This document shows, piece by piece, positions 10,465-21,073 of a stretch of DNA of 40,202 nt. The position numbers and the translations under genes are program-made. Each line of letters begins with the position of its first letter. Position 1 is the stretch's first letter. The stretch is taken from NCBI GenBank assembly GCA_027576995.1, contig JANBQC010000235.1, positions 1 through 40,202 on the forward strand. Direction: 5' to 3'. This stretch comes from Dimargaris cristalligena. Its lineage: Eukaryota > Kickxellomycota > Dimargaritomycetes > Dimargaritales > Dimargaritaceae. Under the pieces are notes generated by a model that worked only from the letters and a program-made list of their open reading frames with translations, searched no databases and was not told the origin of the DNA.

Positions 10465-12624
10465 AATCTACCCGGCTGGCTCGTGAAAAGTTTAGTTTGG
10501 GAACAGTAGACCAAGTGCATTAGCTACTTTCCCATTACCACCACTGCGGAGAGGTAGAGTGTGTATCGCTCACTCAGCACACTGCGCTTTGATCATCGAT
10601 GGGATGAACCGAGTCTATGATTTCACCAATGCAAGTACGGTATTGTTAGATTCCTAGTCATCGGCTGCCGCATTAAGGCCGTGTAAACGGGAGGGATAGC
10701 ACGTTCCACCATGCGTTCCTTCACACTCGCCCACTTTCAGCCCATGACTGTGTACCACTACTCTCCCATTGATGTAATCGACGTAATGTGAAATGGGTTT
10801 TTTAGTTAGAGTCAACATACTAATTTAGTCCTCTAGGAAAATATGTAACAGGATGCGGAGTACAGGGGTTGGGAAGGGTTATACAAGTCGAATAAATAGC
10901 CATAGACAGTTAATGTAGAACAGGGGATCTACTCCCTAGAACATGCTACATTTTGACAGACCGGATGATCAAGTGGGTATCCACTTGAGTAAAGACATGG
11001 GTGGCTATACTGATGGTATTATTAGGGTTAGGATACCACCATCATTTAGACCCCATCTTAGCTTATCAGTATACACACGATTCAACCAAAGTATAGGCAT
11101 GCGCATGGCGACCGCGCCGTTCCTATGTATCCGTATCGGCCGCATCAAACTTGGGCAAGGTCATGGGCTCCTTGACTGCGATACGTCGTGCCCTCCCCCC
11201 CCCACTCTGTGCTTCATCCATCTGATATGAAACTAATCCTACGCCTATCCATCGATAATCAAGCCTGGATTTACTTTGGGCAACTAAGCTTTCAATAGGT
11301 CTTCAAAATACCACACAAGGCGATCATCATCCCTTCCCCGTTTTAGTAACTAAAGCAATTGAGGAGGAATTTCACTGTGTGTGTGTCCCACCCCCTACTT
11401 CTCCCCACCCTCATTACAACTGTCACTCTTATATGTGCCCATATAGATGTACTACATCACTCCAAAGTCATGGAGGTAGCCAAATGAGTTCGGCAACTGG
11501 GAATGTCTGTATATATTCTAGGCTCTCAACCTCACTGAGTGAGCATGCGGTCAAATAAATCCACTAATAAGTCAAAGAGGGTGGTGGATAAAAGGGGGTT
11601 GGGGGTTACTCCGATCCTTTTTTATATATATATCCGTATCTGGTCTATTCAATGGAACCCCCTTTTACTCAACTATTAATATTGGGGGATAGTGGCTACT
11701 CCGCCCGAAACGATTCATCAGTGCCCGATCAACGGGGCTGATAAGTGGCTAGATAAGCATCCCGAATCCGGGTCCCTGAGATCCATTGGCCCACACCACC
11801 AACCGAAAAATTACATTTCTTCGATCCACGCCGATTCGAGAATGCCGAAAGCCATTGTGCGTCTTCCGGTATGTTCCGTCAATGGTTCTCCTTCCACTGT
11901 TCCCTATAATATACCCACCCTCCCCTTTTCACCTCGCCCATGAAGGTGTTAAACGCAATTAAGGGGGGGGTCTGAGACACCAAGCTTCTGCTACTATAAC
12001 GGGTGGATACATACACCGTGGTTGGTATAAATGTGGGCACCCCCAATACTATTTATAAAAGTAAATATATACTAAATATGGTGGTGCGTGCGACTAAAAT
12101 TAAATGGAAGCCCTGAGGGATATTCAACCACTAATGAGTGCTTCCACTCCCATTATTGGTGACGGGTAGTCCCTCTCTAAATAAAGGCACTATGTTCCCA
12201 CCAGTTGTTTCCATCAAGCCCCCAAGGGATAGGATTAGAAACCACCATCAACTCTACGACTTACCAAATGCTATATTTAATATTACGGCATTTTGATGGT
12301 TTAGCACCCTAGCATCCTCGCCTCCCCCTCTCAGATCCCCGAAAGCCATTGCCGAATCACGTGCCTCGAAGTAGACCATGTTGGATTAATGGGAGTTGGC
12401 GAGTGGTGGAGAGGAAGGGTGCGGGAGTGGGATTTACAACACTATTTTTGCCCACTACCCTTAGTAGACCGAATGGACTCATGTCAACACTCGTTGCTTA
12501 TGTTATTTCTTCCATTTTGAATCCCGCCCAAAAAACCTCGAGCGCATTGCCTCCCAATCAAGCTACTTCGTTGACCCATTTGAAGTGTTCAAACACCCCT
12601 TTACCACTTATTAACCCCGCCACG

Positions 12625-13065
12625 ATGGATAACCCACACTTCAAACAGCAAATGAAGTTACTTGAGCGCATTCGGGATAACGTGGTAAGCCTTGCTGAGT
12701 CGAGTTACCCTATCCTCCTGGGTTGGTAACCTAGCCCATACTGCATAACACCCCCCCCCCAATAGTCTGGCAAGTTATCATTGAATAATCGCCGTGTTTG
12801 AGAATGAGTACAAATGCACCCAAGCCCCAAGTCTGAACTAACGGGCTCTGTTTATACGGTATTGTTACAATGTATCATGGGCTTGTAGGATAAAATGAAC
12901 CAAGTCCTCACCGACGTCAACGATAAGCTCCAAGGTATCAATGACTTTAACAATGACTTGGTTATGTTTTGGCAAATCTGGAGTAAATACGAACAAAACG
13001 CCAACTTCCATCTCTCCATCCACCAACAACAATCGAACCGGGACCGGTCTCGGGAGATTTCGTAA
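12625..13065 (+). CDS. DAD1: Dad1-like subunit of the DASH/Dam1 kinetochore complex (2 exons)
   Basis: DASH rings couple kinetochores to spindle microtubules in fungi. Exons 12625-12684 and 12889-13065 are joined in phase 0 and give 78 residues, in the size range of DASH small subunits. The donor is GTAAGC and the acceptor TTGTAG. The protein starts MDNPHFKQQMKLLERI, continues as a predicted coiled coil (DKMNQVLTDVNDKL), and reaches a tryptophan pair in FWQIWSKYE. This resembles the Dad1 pattern (FEEQR..LI..I, then NLNxLNRSLE, then an aromatic W..F end). Dad2 also begins with similar residues, so the exact subunit is less sure than membership of the complex. The gene is convergent with the GTPase gene to its right. 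A CACGTG word lies about 265 bp upstream. Confidence 0.6.
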
Positions 13066-13372
13066 ATACCTGTATATCCACCATCGTTCCACATTCTTAT
13101 TTATTACTCGGCCATATCCTCTATATTTCTACCCAAACAAGCGCCTATTTCTCGTTTATCCAATTATACATTTTATTGTTTATTACACTCATCTAAAATT
13201 TGTAGTTTAATGGTAAAAGCCGTCTAGTGGGAAGCATTGCCAACACGTCGTGTTTAGGTAGCATCCGATTGAAGAGGCAATTAATGGCCATTGTCTAAAA
13301 AGCGAAGGGGATGAGAGGCCAGCCAAAATAAAAAACCACCAAAAAAGCGAGTACCGCAATGGGCAGGTAAAA
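13066..13372. other. Convergent 3' spacer between DAD1-like and GTPase genes
   Basis: Just over 300 bases, AT-rich in its left half, between two 3' ends. I see no gene. Polyadenylation signals for both transcripts should lie here, but none is a perfect AATAAA. Confidence 0.5.
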
Positions 13373-14730
13373 TTACATGAGGGCGCAATTGGTGTTGTGG
13401 CGCGTGTGACCCTGCTGCACTCCACCGGGTATATTATGAGTAGCCGCCCACTCGTTGATAATTTCGTGAAACATCACATCAACATTAACCCCCGTTTTAG
13501 CCGATGTTTCGTACGCTCCCGCAATTTCACAGCCCATACAAAATTCCCGCAGGGCATCGAGGTAGCCCTTACGGTGGTGGCGGACGAGCCGACTGTAGTA
13601 GTGGTCGAGCTCGGGATTACTGACGGCTAAACTGAGTAATGGTAGTGGTAGTGGTGGTAGATTGGCCTGGGCAAGGGATTGCGGGAGGAATTTGGAACTG
13701 GAGATCGTACGTCTTCGCCGACTTAACGGGGGTTCGGCTAAACGGGGACCCGGGGGAAGGGGTCCGGTTGACGTATTAGGGGGCAGCGGCGATTCAACAG
13801 CCGAATCACACCGCGTGAGTGGGGTTACATGGTACGAGGTAATGTCAATGGACGGACGGTCGTTTCGTAGGCCGCAGAGGTAGATGAGGCAGGCTGGCGC
13901 CGTGGCCCGTAGTTCGGTAATGAGGAGTGGTATCCGGAATAGGGTATCATTGTTCGCTAAATCGTAACAGATTATCGCGGCAAAGGCCGTGTTGTTGTTA
14001 AGGCGGGTTTTGTTTCCATGACTATCGGACAGCACAATCATCGGATTAGAGACATAGGAGATAGAGTAAGGAGAGGAGGGTGAGTTGCCGGAGTTAGTTG
14101 ATAATAGGTCGATTAGCCTTAGCCACGCAATTTAATGTTGGCAAAAAGAAGAGGATGCCCTAGGGACTGCGAGGGGGCAAGTTACCCGCTGCTCGTCTTA
14201 ATGCTTACACTGTATGGGCGTTGATATCCTAAAAGCATTGCATATTAGCATCAAATTGTGTATTGTTGGGTGTAGCGTATGCGTTAGTTACAGGTGATAT
14301 GGGACCTTACAAGGGGTATAAATTGAAATACACGGGGTGCATGTTAGTTATCTTATAGAATATCCTTACCCAGAGTCGAAGTAAAATCCGGCGAGGTTTG
14401 AAGTCGAGTTCTTTAGTACACGCCGTAATGCCATTGGGTACCGAATGGTCCTGGGGGATATTCTACAGGGTAGGCAATGGGCAAGGCCAAGTAAGGAGTC
14501 AAATGGGACCGTTAGAAGCCAGCCTGGACCAAGTCTACCAAAGTACAGGGTCCCCATCCAGTTCATTATTACGGCCAGGCCTGCCTGGCAAAACGAGTCG
14601 ATGCATGCTCTACGGTGCTTACCGGGTCGCCGGAGTCTTGGAACTGGCGATTGACAAAGCGGTGGATGAGGGACGACTTGCCGATTCGGGGGTCGCCGAT
14701 GAGGACGACGTTTATTTGGGGTTGGGTCAT
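13373..14730 (-). CDS. Divergent Rab/Ras-like small GTPase with degenerate switch II and CAAX end (4 exons)
   Basis: Exons on the minus strand: 14730-14623, 14462-14370, 14228-14209 (20 nt) and 14021-13373. Their phases 0, 0 and 2 give 289 residues. Exon 1 has the P-loop GDPRIGKSSLIHRF. Exon 2 gives the switch I/beta-2/beta-3 region ending LDFKPRRILLRLW. The 20-nt exon supplies the aspartate where Rabs have DTAGQE, but here the sequence reads DINAHT, so the DxxG glycine and catalytic Gln are missing. Spacing from that Asp to AAIICYDL equals that of normal Rabs, which supports the micro-exon. The NKxD motif is reduced to LRND. The ETSAK motif is intact, and the protein ends in the CAAX-type box CALM. 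A Pro/Ser/Arg-rich insert of about 95 residues separates LRND from ETSAK. GDP/GTP handling is probably atypical. The Rab subfamily is not resolved; a Ras-like member is possible. Confidence 0.75.
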
Positions 14731-16320
14731 GGTTCCCAATGCGATGGACTAAATAGGGAGGGAATGCAACGAACTCGATAAGTATAAACAGGAATGGCGG
14801 GCTTCGAAGCGCTCGAGTATATAATTCAAAAGCCCAATGCGCGGAAGAGAGGTGTGGGGGAGGCGAAAGATGCCGAGTTGAGTACGGCCACAAGAAAATA
14901 TAGTCTTAAGTGATGTAGACACGCACCTGCCTCTAGTGAATTCAAAAAGTAGTAATATTGGTGGATATAGGGTCAAATATCCTGCAGTATATATAGAGGC
15001 CTTCTCGCGGTTAGGCAGTAACTACCCTAAGTTCGTTGGTTATAATTTTAAACACAATGTCGTCATAAATGGGATCCGATGCGAAGTACAATACCCGCAA
15101 CCAATTAATTTGGGCTAGAATTGTTGAAGGAAATATCAGTAAAGCGGGGCAAGTGGCTCAATAATTAATGAATAATTGTTTGGGGAGCAGCAAACGATAA
15201 GTATATTTATATACTTGCCTGCCTTTTCCAATTCTTACTTCGCTAGCTGCACTGCAGGTGGATTATGATGTAGTCAATACATATCGGACCAACTGACTTG
15301 GGCACCAGGGGCCTCCTTCACAATGACCCACCAGATTGAGGCAATTTGCCAGCGAGGTCATTGTCGCCAACGGAATAGGAATGGGGGAGAAATCGTGGTG
15401 AAAAAAAAATGGCTTCCTCAGATTATCCGTGATGACGGAGGGTTTTTTCATACTGCATGGCATGCACTCCATACACATGGCCGTATTCATTCACCGATTT
15501 TGTCGCATTCTCTGGTCATCCCGGCAGTGTCGTAATCGATTCAGGAGTGTTCGTCAAAGGTCGTCTTAGGGGTGTAGATTGGTATTGTTTAATGCGCGGT
15601 GTGCTCCCAGGTACCTGGATAGCGGAGTGCCCACCAATCCACCCTGACAATTCCTCCGTTCGGAGACCTCTCTGGCCGTCATTCATTTCGTCGTCCCATT
15701 TCTCTAAAAATAACTCACCAGGCTTAGTCCCCCCCTCCCTTCCACACCTTTGGGCTGCAATCTTTCGGCTGGGTTAGGGTTAGAGTAACAGTGTATGTTC
15801 TCCTGAATGGCCTTGCTTGCATTGACTGACAACTCCTCTCGTACATTTTGTGTAATACAACACTCCAGAAAAACGTCTATGAAAAAACTCCAATCTATCC
15901 CTTATCCGACTCGCCTGGTCTCGGAACTCATTGCAGATGCCTATAAGTAGAGAATCGCCGATCCATTCACAATATATAATGTGGGCTAACAGAAGAGGGA
16001 GGGAGGAGGGGGGGTATACAGTGGCATCTCAAAGCCTACAGATTGACCGGGGTTTATCCGTCCAATTTCCTAGTAGCAAGTAAAGCACAGTTGTCTAAAT
16101 ATCGTGCACCTCCTGATGGTGTGGCCCGATATAAAACTATTATTAAAGTGCACTTGCAGAAATGAGTAGTTCTTCTCTATTTTAAAATTTCCCAAGAACA
16201 ATAGTATGGACTAAATCAGCTTTTCATTTGGCAACCCGTATCTGGGATTAATTTCCCCGATATTTTAATAATAAGGATCGATTATATCCACAAAGTTTAG
16301 CAAGGCCAGGCGCTGTTTTA
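14731..16320. promoter_or_regulatory. Spacer between TRM12 and the GTPase gene
   Basis: This 1.6 kb must contain the GTPase promoter and the TRM12 3' flank, since both genes run leftward. Open frames at 15263-15490 (-) and 15457-15777 (+) overlap other frames and match nothing. No RNA gene or mobile element is evident. Confidence 0.4.
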
Positions 16321-16322
16321 TT
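16317..16322 (-). terminator. Canonical AATAAA overlapping the TRM12 stop codon
   Basis: On the minus strand AATAAA begins inside the TRM12 stop codon. If used, cleavage would leave a very short 3' UTR. A/T-rich words further left could serve instead. Confidence 0.45.
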
Positions 16323-18078
16323 ACCCCAAAGGTACCGATAAATTTTCCTGAAGGTTAGGCCGACATTCAACATCAACTACATAATGATATACCAACGGGG
16401 CAAAGCTCTTGACCCGTTCGACATGTAGTACCGAAACCATCCATGACGAAGCCGTTTTCCAGTGCGCCAGTAATTGGCCTAGGCGTGACCGAAGGTGGTC
16501 CAGCCATTCTGCCAGCTCGTCGGCGCGCGCATTCGTATGCACATGGAGAATCCCTCCTTCGGTCCGGAGGGCCCGTACGGCTAGGGGCCAGCCTGCCTCG
16601 GACGACGGCAATAAGCCCAAATTAACATGGTGGGCCACCTTCTCGTAATGGTGAACGTGGGCCGCATTATCCCCAGGGTAGATGATCAATCGAGGAGATT
16701 CCCCCTTCAGAAAAGCGGAGGAGGGGGCGGGCACCGGAGGGTTCCCGTGAATTCGGTAGGATAGGTGGCTGGCCCGGGCCCCGCGCCGCAAACCTTCCAC
16801 GCTCCAGGGGTTGAGTTCGCAGGCGTGTACGGTCGCCGCCCCGGCGTGAAGGAGGTAGGGTAGGGTAAAGTAACCCACGCCGGCGTACAGGTCCACCACC
16901 ACCTGGTGGGGGAGACACCGGTAGTGGGGTGACTGGGCCACTCGGAGCTTTTCGGATATATTACCGGGGCAAAACATCGTATGGATCGGCGCCCAATGGT
17001 AAATAACCTGATTCTGCTTAGCCTGGGCCCAGAAGGCCTGTTCAAAGTCGGTGGTATCTAGGCTGTCATCTTCCGGAAGCAAGGGGGCTGAGGAGTAGCA
17101 GCCGCTACCGATACTACCACCAGTATCTTTCGAAGCCAGGCTTGGTGTAGTCTCGTTCAATTCAGTTTGCTTTTGGGCATGTACTGGTGAAGGGATCGGT
17201 ATCTCTGAAGTACCTAGTTCGTACCGGGACGAGTTTCGCCAATTGCCCCAGTCGCCAAATAACACATCAATAATAGGTCGTCGCATGACATCGTTCACCG
17301 GGATGGGTGCTTTACGGGCCAAATGAGAGGCCCCTAGTAATTCGGCTACGGCTGCGAAGAATACATCCGAGGCGGTTGCTGATACTGAGGAGGCCGCATA
17401 CTTTTGCCCATCTATTAGATCAGCTAGAACCGTAATATTTAACAAAGAGGACCAGGTGTCGGACCGGAACGCATCTTCGGGAAAGAGAACAAAATTCGTA
17501 TATTTTTCCCATTTGGCCGGGACGCTCTGAAGCAAGGCGGTTTCCTCCTGGGGAGATATGTCCACACCCAATTCGCCCGGTTGGAGAGGCGTTCGACCCA
17601 AGCTCACCAATATCCGGGCTAGGCTCTGAAGTTGGACAAAGGGCTTAGTCACCAACGACTGTTTCGGTATGCTAGTTAGTCGAGCCAGAGTCCCGCGAAA
17701 ATCGGGAGGTGGACTACTATCCGAACCCGAATCAACTAGTGCCAGTCGAAGGTCAGTGACCCATGGTAACCACTCGGCGGGCAAAAAGAATCCACCCGAG
17801 GAGCTGGGGTCAGCCTGTCCGATCTCGTATTTCTTGCTAGATAGTTCGACCTGGCCGATGATATTTAAAGGGCTGGGAGATTGGTTGATGTCAGTTTCGA
17901 GTTGAGTCGGGGGAACGGTTCCGGTTCGTAGGGGAATAAGCAGCGTCGACCCTACTTTGGTGACACTGCGGGTTTTATCGCGCCAGGCGTGTTGGTCGGT
18001 ACTATCCTTGATAAACTTAGCCAGTCGAGTGGGAACCTGAAGGTACCATTGCGCACCGGGAAATGCCGCTGAATCCAT
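16321..18078 (-). CDS. TRM12: Trm12/TYW2, wybutosine-synthesis aminocarboxypropyl transferase
   Basis: Trm12 transfers the 3-amino-3-carboxypropyl group of S-adenosylmethionine to the imG-14 base at position 37 of tRNA-Phe, the step after TYW1 in wybutosine synthesis. The single-exon 585-residue protein has the N-terminal domain (VPTRLAKFIKD around 15-25, WRDKTRSV at 32-39) and the family signature HTMFCPGNISEKLRV at 366-380. The Rossmann SAM site is VVDLYAGVGYFTLPYL at 394-409, followed by ACELNPWSVEGLRRG at 419-433. HHVNLGLLPSSEAGW (483-497) and HVERVKSFAP (552-561) complete the family pattern. Residues 205-345 form a longer, partly low-complexity linker than usual. The ATG at 18078 gives a complete N-terminus. 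The gene is divergent from VPS24, with 838 bp between the starts. Confidence 0.92.
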   Translation of the reverse strand: MDSAAFPGAQWYLQVPTRLAKFIKDSTDQHAWRDKTRSVTKVGSTLLIPLRTGTVPPTQLETDINQSPSPLNIIGQVELSSKKYEIGQADPSSSGGFFLPAEWLPWVTDLRLALVDSGSDSSPPPDFRGTLARLTSIPKQSLVTKPFVQLQSLARILVSLGRTPLQPGELGVDISPQEETALLQSVPAKWEKYTNFVLFPEDAFRSDTWSSLLNITVLADLIDGQKYAASSVSATASDVFFAAVAELLGASHLARKAPIPVNDVMRRPIIDVLFGDWGNWRNSSRYELGTSEIPIPSPVHAQKQTELNETTPSLASKDTGGSIGSGCYSSAPLLPEDDSLDTTDFEQAFWAQAKQNQVIYHWAPIHTMFCPGNISEKLRVAQSPHYRCLPHQVVVDLYAGVGYFTLPYLLHAGAATVHACELNPWSVEGLRRGARASHLSYRIHGNPPVPAPSSAFLKGESPRLIIYPGDNAAHVHHYEKVAHHVNLGLLPSSEAGWPLAVRALRTEGGILHVHTNARADELAEWLDHLRSRLGQLLAHWKTASSWMVSVLHVERVKSFAPLVYHYVVDVECRPNLQENLSVPLG

Positions 18079-18916
18079 ACTGCAGCGACTAATGGTTGGG
18101 TGTTCTATAGCGTTGGAATGCGATAAGGATACGCCTGTCGGGGAAGACCCAGAGGCGGAGGTAGTGGTAGTGACTAGCGGATGAAATTAGAACAATCAGT
18201 GGGGGAGGGCAATCCAAAAAAACAATAGTTTGAGATGGTCGAGGGGCTCGATTAGCCCGAAAACAGCGTGGACAGCTAATGGTATCGAAAGGGAGGAGCC
18301 AGAGGCATTCCAGATTCTGTACTACAACTGGCATAGCCGAGCACATTAGGTGGTTCCCCAGGCTCAGGAAACCGCCAATAGCCCACTAATAGAAGGTTCA
18401 ATGTCGGGTCAGTTCAATCAGCTGAATGGCGGTGGTCTTGTGGTAGGACTTCACATGGAGCTCGGCACTCGCCAAGGACGGCTACACCTCCACTGCTCAT
18501 CCTTGTATATCCCCCTACTTTTCATGACTCCTTTCTCTGGCAATTGAAATGGCATATTTTGTAAACCATATTTAGTTACTTTAACCCCCCATTTACCTTT
18601 CAGTGAATTGGCAGCAGCTCTTGTATTCTCTTGTGTTCACCTCTCCCTCCCCTCTAGCGACCATTATTGCACCCTTCCACCGATTTCCAGTCACTCCCCC
18701 CATCCATAGCCCTACTATTACATTGTTGCGCTCTGTGGTACGGACATTGCAACGCCATTGGTTCACATGACCACCACCCAATTGTAATCTATTACCATCC
18801 TCCCGCTCCTCACTGGGGCTACTTCGGTAATTTCTGAAACACCGCCATAGACTACCAAGGCCACTCGAAAAGACGCTTCCATTTCAGCCCTCTAGGTCCC
18901 TATTAGTCAGTCCACT
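18079..18916. promoter_or_regulatory. Divergent promoter region between TRM12 and VPS24
   Basis: Both genes read outward from this 838-bp interval. A minus-strand frame at 18089-18346 directly upstream of TRM12 looks like a leader shadow, since TRM12 already has a full N-terminus. I see no clear TATA box. Confidence 0.45.
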
Positions 18917-20574
18917 ATGATACTCAAATATTTCCAAAAACCCAAACCCGAAGAGCTCGTAAGTTGCCCTCCATACTTTAAGCACTCTATAGCCGCTCGC
19001 CAATGTGGCGCTTGCGTTGCATTATCGCAGCGCCTTTTTTGTCTAGCCCGAGCACCTCCGTGAGGCTCCAGGAAACACTAAACTAGTGGTCTTCATGTAT
19101 TGGTAGCACTATGCCTTGCGGATCCCTAAAATGCAAAACTTCCCTAACCATATGGTACTAACTGTTCTTTCTTATTTACTCCCGGTCACTCGACTCTCCG
19201 ATTATTACAGGTTCGTAAATGGAGGCAGTCCATTCAGTCGCAGCAACGGGTCCTCCAAAGGCAAATCCGGAATATCGAAATGGAAGAAACCAAAACCAAG
19301 CGGATCCTGAAGGGTCTCGCCAAAAAGAACGACTTGAAATCCTGTCGTATCTTAGCCAAGGAATTAGTACGGTCCGAACGGCAGAAGCAGCGGCTTCATA
19401 TCAGTGTCGCACAGCTGAACTCTATTAGTATGGAGCTTCAGCGACAGACAGGTAATTACGGAACTTAGTGTCCACGTAATAGAATAATGTATTCTTTTGA
19501 GTTGAGGCATTTCCCATGTTAGATCGATTACTACAAACCCCTCGTAACCCGTCTGGCTTATCAAGTACCTAGTTACCGGGAAACGCCACTAAATTATTCA
19601 AATCCGCATACGTATGTTTATATCGGGCCGTTTTATTTTACAACTATGCTCGGCCTATTTGCATGTCCACTCCTATTGAACCCATTCACCCCGTAATTCA
19701 GCAATGCTCAAGGTCGCCGGTCAACTCAGCCAAAGTACTCAGCTCATGCGCCAGGTCAACAGCCTCGTCAAAATGCCCCAAATTGCTGCTGCAGTACAGG
19801 AAATGTCGCGGGAAATGATGAAGGTAAAACATAACCTTATTTTCAAAAAATTAATTATTTCTTTCCCGAACCTAACCCACTTTGGGCTCCTTAATCACCC
19901 CTGGTTTATACATTGATAACCATATTTAACCATCGTTGGCCAATTTACCTGAATTGGGGTGGTCATATGTGGTCTTCCTTTCTTCACATACTCACTCAAT
20001 TTTTTTTTAGGCCGGGATCATCAGCGAAATGATGGAGGATACCTTGGATATGCTCGATGAAGACGATGTTGAGGACGAGGCCGAGGAGGAAGTCAACAAG
20101 ATTCTATTCGAAATAACCGACGGTAAGTCATTTCTCTCGCTATTTTCCAACGGCATTTTGAGCTTATTACGCCCTATTGTCTTACTTATCCGTCGGAGTG
20201 TGCACTACTAATCTCATTGATGAATAATTTGCAACCCTATATTATGTATCTGTGCGCATTATCCCACTCACTAGGCCTGCTAGGACAAGCCCAGCCCACC
20301 AAAACCATACCAGCGGTAAGTGCACCTTTGGACCTGATTATCCACCCAGATTTAATCGAGGAATTACAGTGTTTTACCTCATAGGCGCCAAAAAGAGAGG
20401 ATTGCTGCTTACCCACGTCAAACCATTATCGTTTCACTGTCCCCTATTGTTATTTTGCATCCACAGAAAACCGAAGAGGTTGCCGAGGCACCCGTCGAGG
20501 CCCAAGCGGCGGATTCCGAAGAAGAGGCCGATCTGGACGAAATGCAAGCCCGACTAGCCGCCCTTCGGGCATAG
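18917..20574 (+). CDS. VPS24: Vps24/CHMP3, ESCRT-III subunit (6 exons)
   Basis: Vps24 caps and remodels Snf7 filaments on endosomes during multivesicular-body formation and other membrane-scission events. Exons: 18917-18958, 19211-19451, 19702-19823, 20011-20122, 20275-20315 and 20467-20574. All five introns have GT-AG ends and compatible phases (0,1,0,1,0). The 221-residue product nearly equals human CHMP3 (222). The order is MILKYFQKPKPEEL; a basic alpha-1 (VRKWRQSIQSQQRVLQRQIR); alpha-2/3 ending LKVAGQLSQSTQLMRQVNSL; the AGIISEMMEDTLDMLDEDD helix; KILFEITDG; and an acidic tail closing with the MIT-interacting motif DEMQARLAALRA. Agreement runs along the entire length. The gene converges on CWC15. 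Confidence 0.95.
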
Positions 20575-21073
20575 GTTGTTTATGGCCTCTGAAGCCATAT
20601 TTATTTACTTTTTACCCAGCTTTCCGCAAACCCCCTAGTTGTAGAAATATGCGAGCTGTGTTACACCTCCCTTCCAATCTCCCAAAACCCTATGAACCAA
20701 TTATTATTTCAACAGGTACATTGGTTGGGCGCCTGCCTTTATAATTTCCCTTCCTTTTTATTGTTCGCTTTTTGATACATTCAAAATTAGCCTCGCTTTA
20801 TTTTAAGCCACTCTTTACTCAATAATATATATGCTTTGTGCTCCAGTTTCCCGTCATTTACTTCATATCTGTACTACTATTGAGAATTTCACTAAACACC
20901 GTTTACCAGGTTCAGAAGCCGAGTAATAATCAACGAAGCACCAAGTACCGTATTAGAAAGTCGGATAATTGAGACCACGGAAGGCCGTGGCGCACTACTT
21001 AATCCAAGAATAATGCAGTGTTTGAATGGCCAGGCCTCTAGCGATTACGAAAAAACAGGATTCACCGGATCTT
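20575..21073. other. Convergent 3' spacer between VPS24 and CWC15
   Basis: About 500 bases of mostly AT-rich, low-information sequence between two gene ends. No gene or repeat of note. Confidence 0.5.

Larger units (their letters stand above)
6601..12624. other. Long stretch without a recognisable gene
   Basis: I found no conserved protein motif, tRNA, rRNA, snRNA or transposase signature over these 6 kb. Short open frames occur on both strands, many opening with TTG or GTG rather than ATG. Recognisable structure is limited to an (AT)n run at 8626-8650, a perfect 28-bp tandem duplication at 10409-10464, and E-box words CACGTG at 9162-9167 and 12358-12363. The second is about 265 bp upstream of the DAD1-like start. 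Decayed repeats, regulatory DNA or a multi-exon orphan gene remain possible. Confidence 0.5.

Noticed and set aside
13373..14041. GTPase model starting at the ATG at 14041 as a single-exon gene
   Set aside because: It would lack the P-loop and switch regions, which are found in upstream exons in matching phase.
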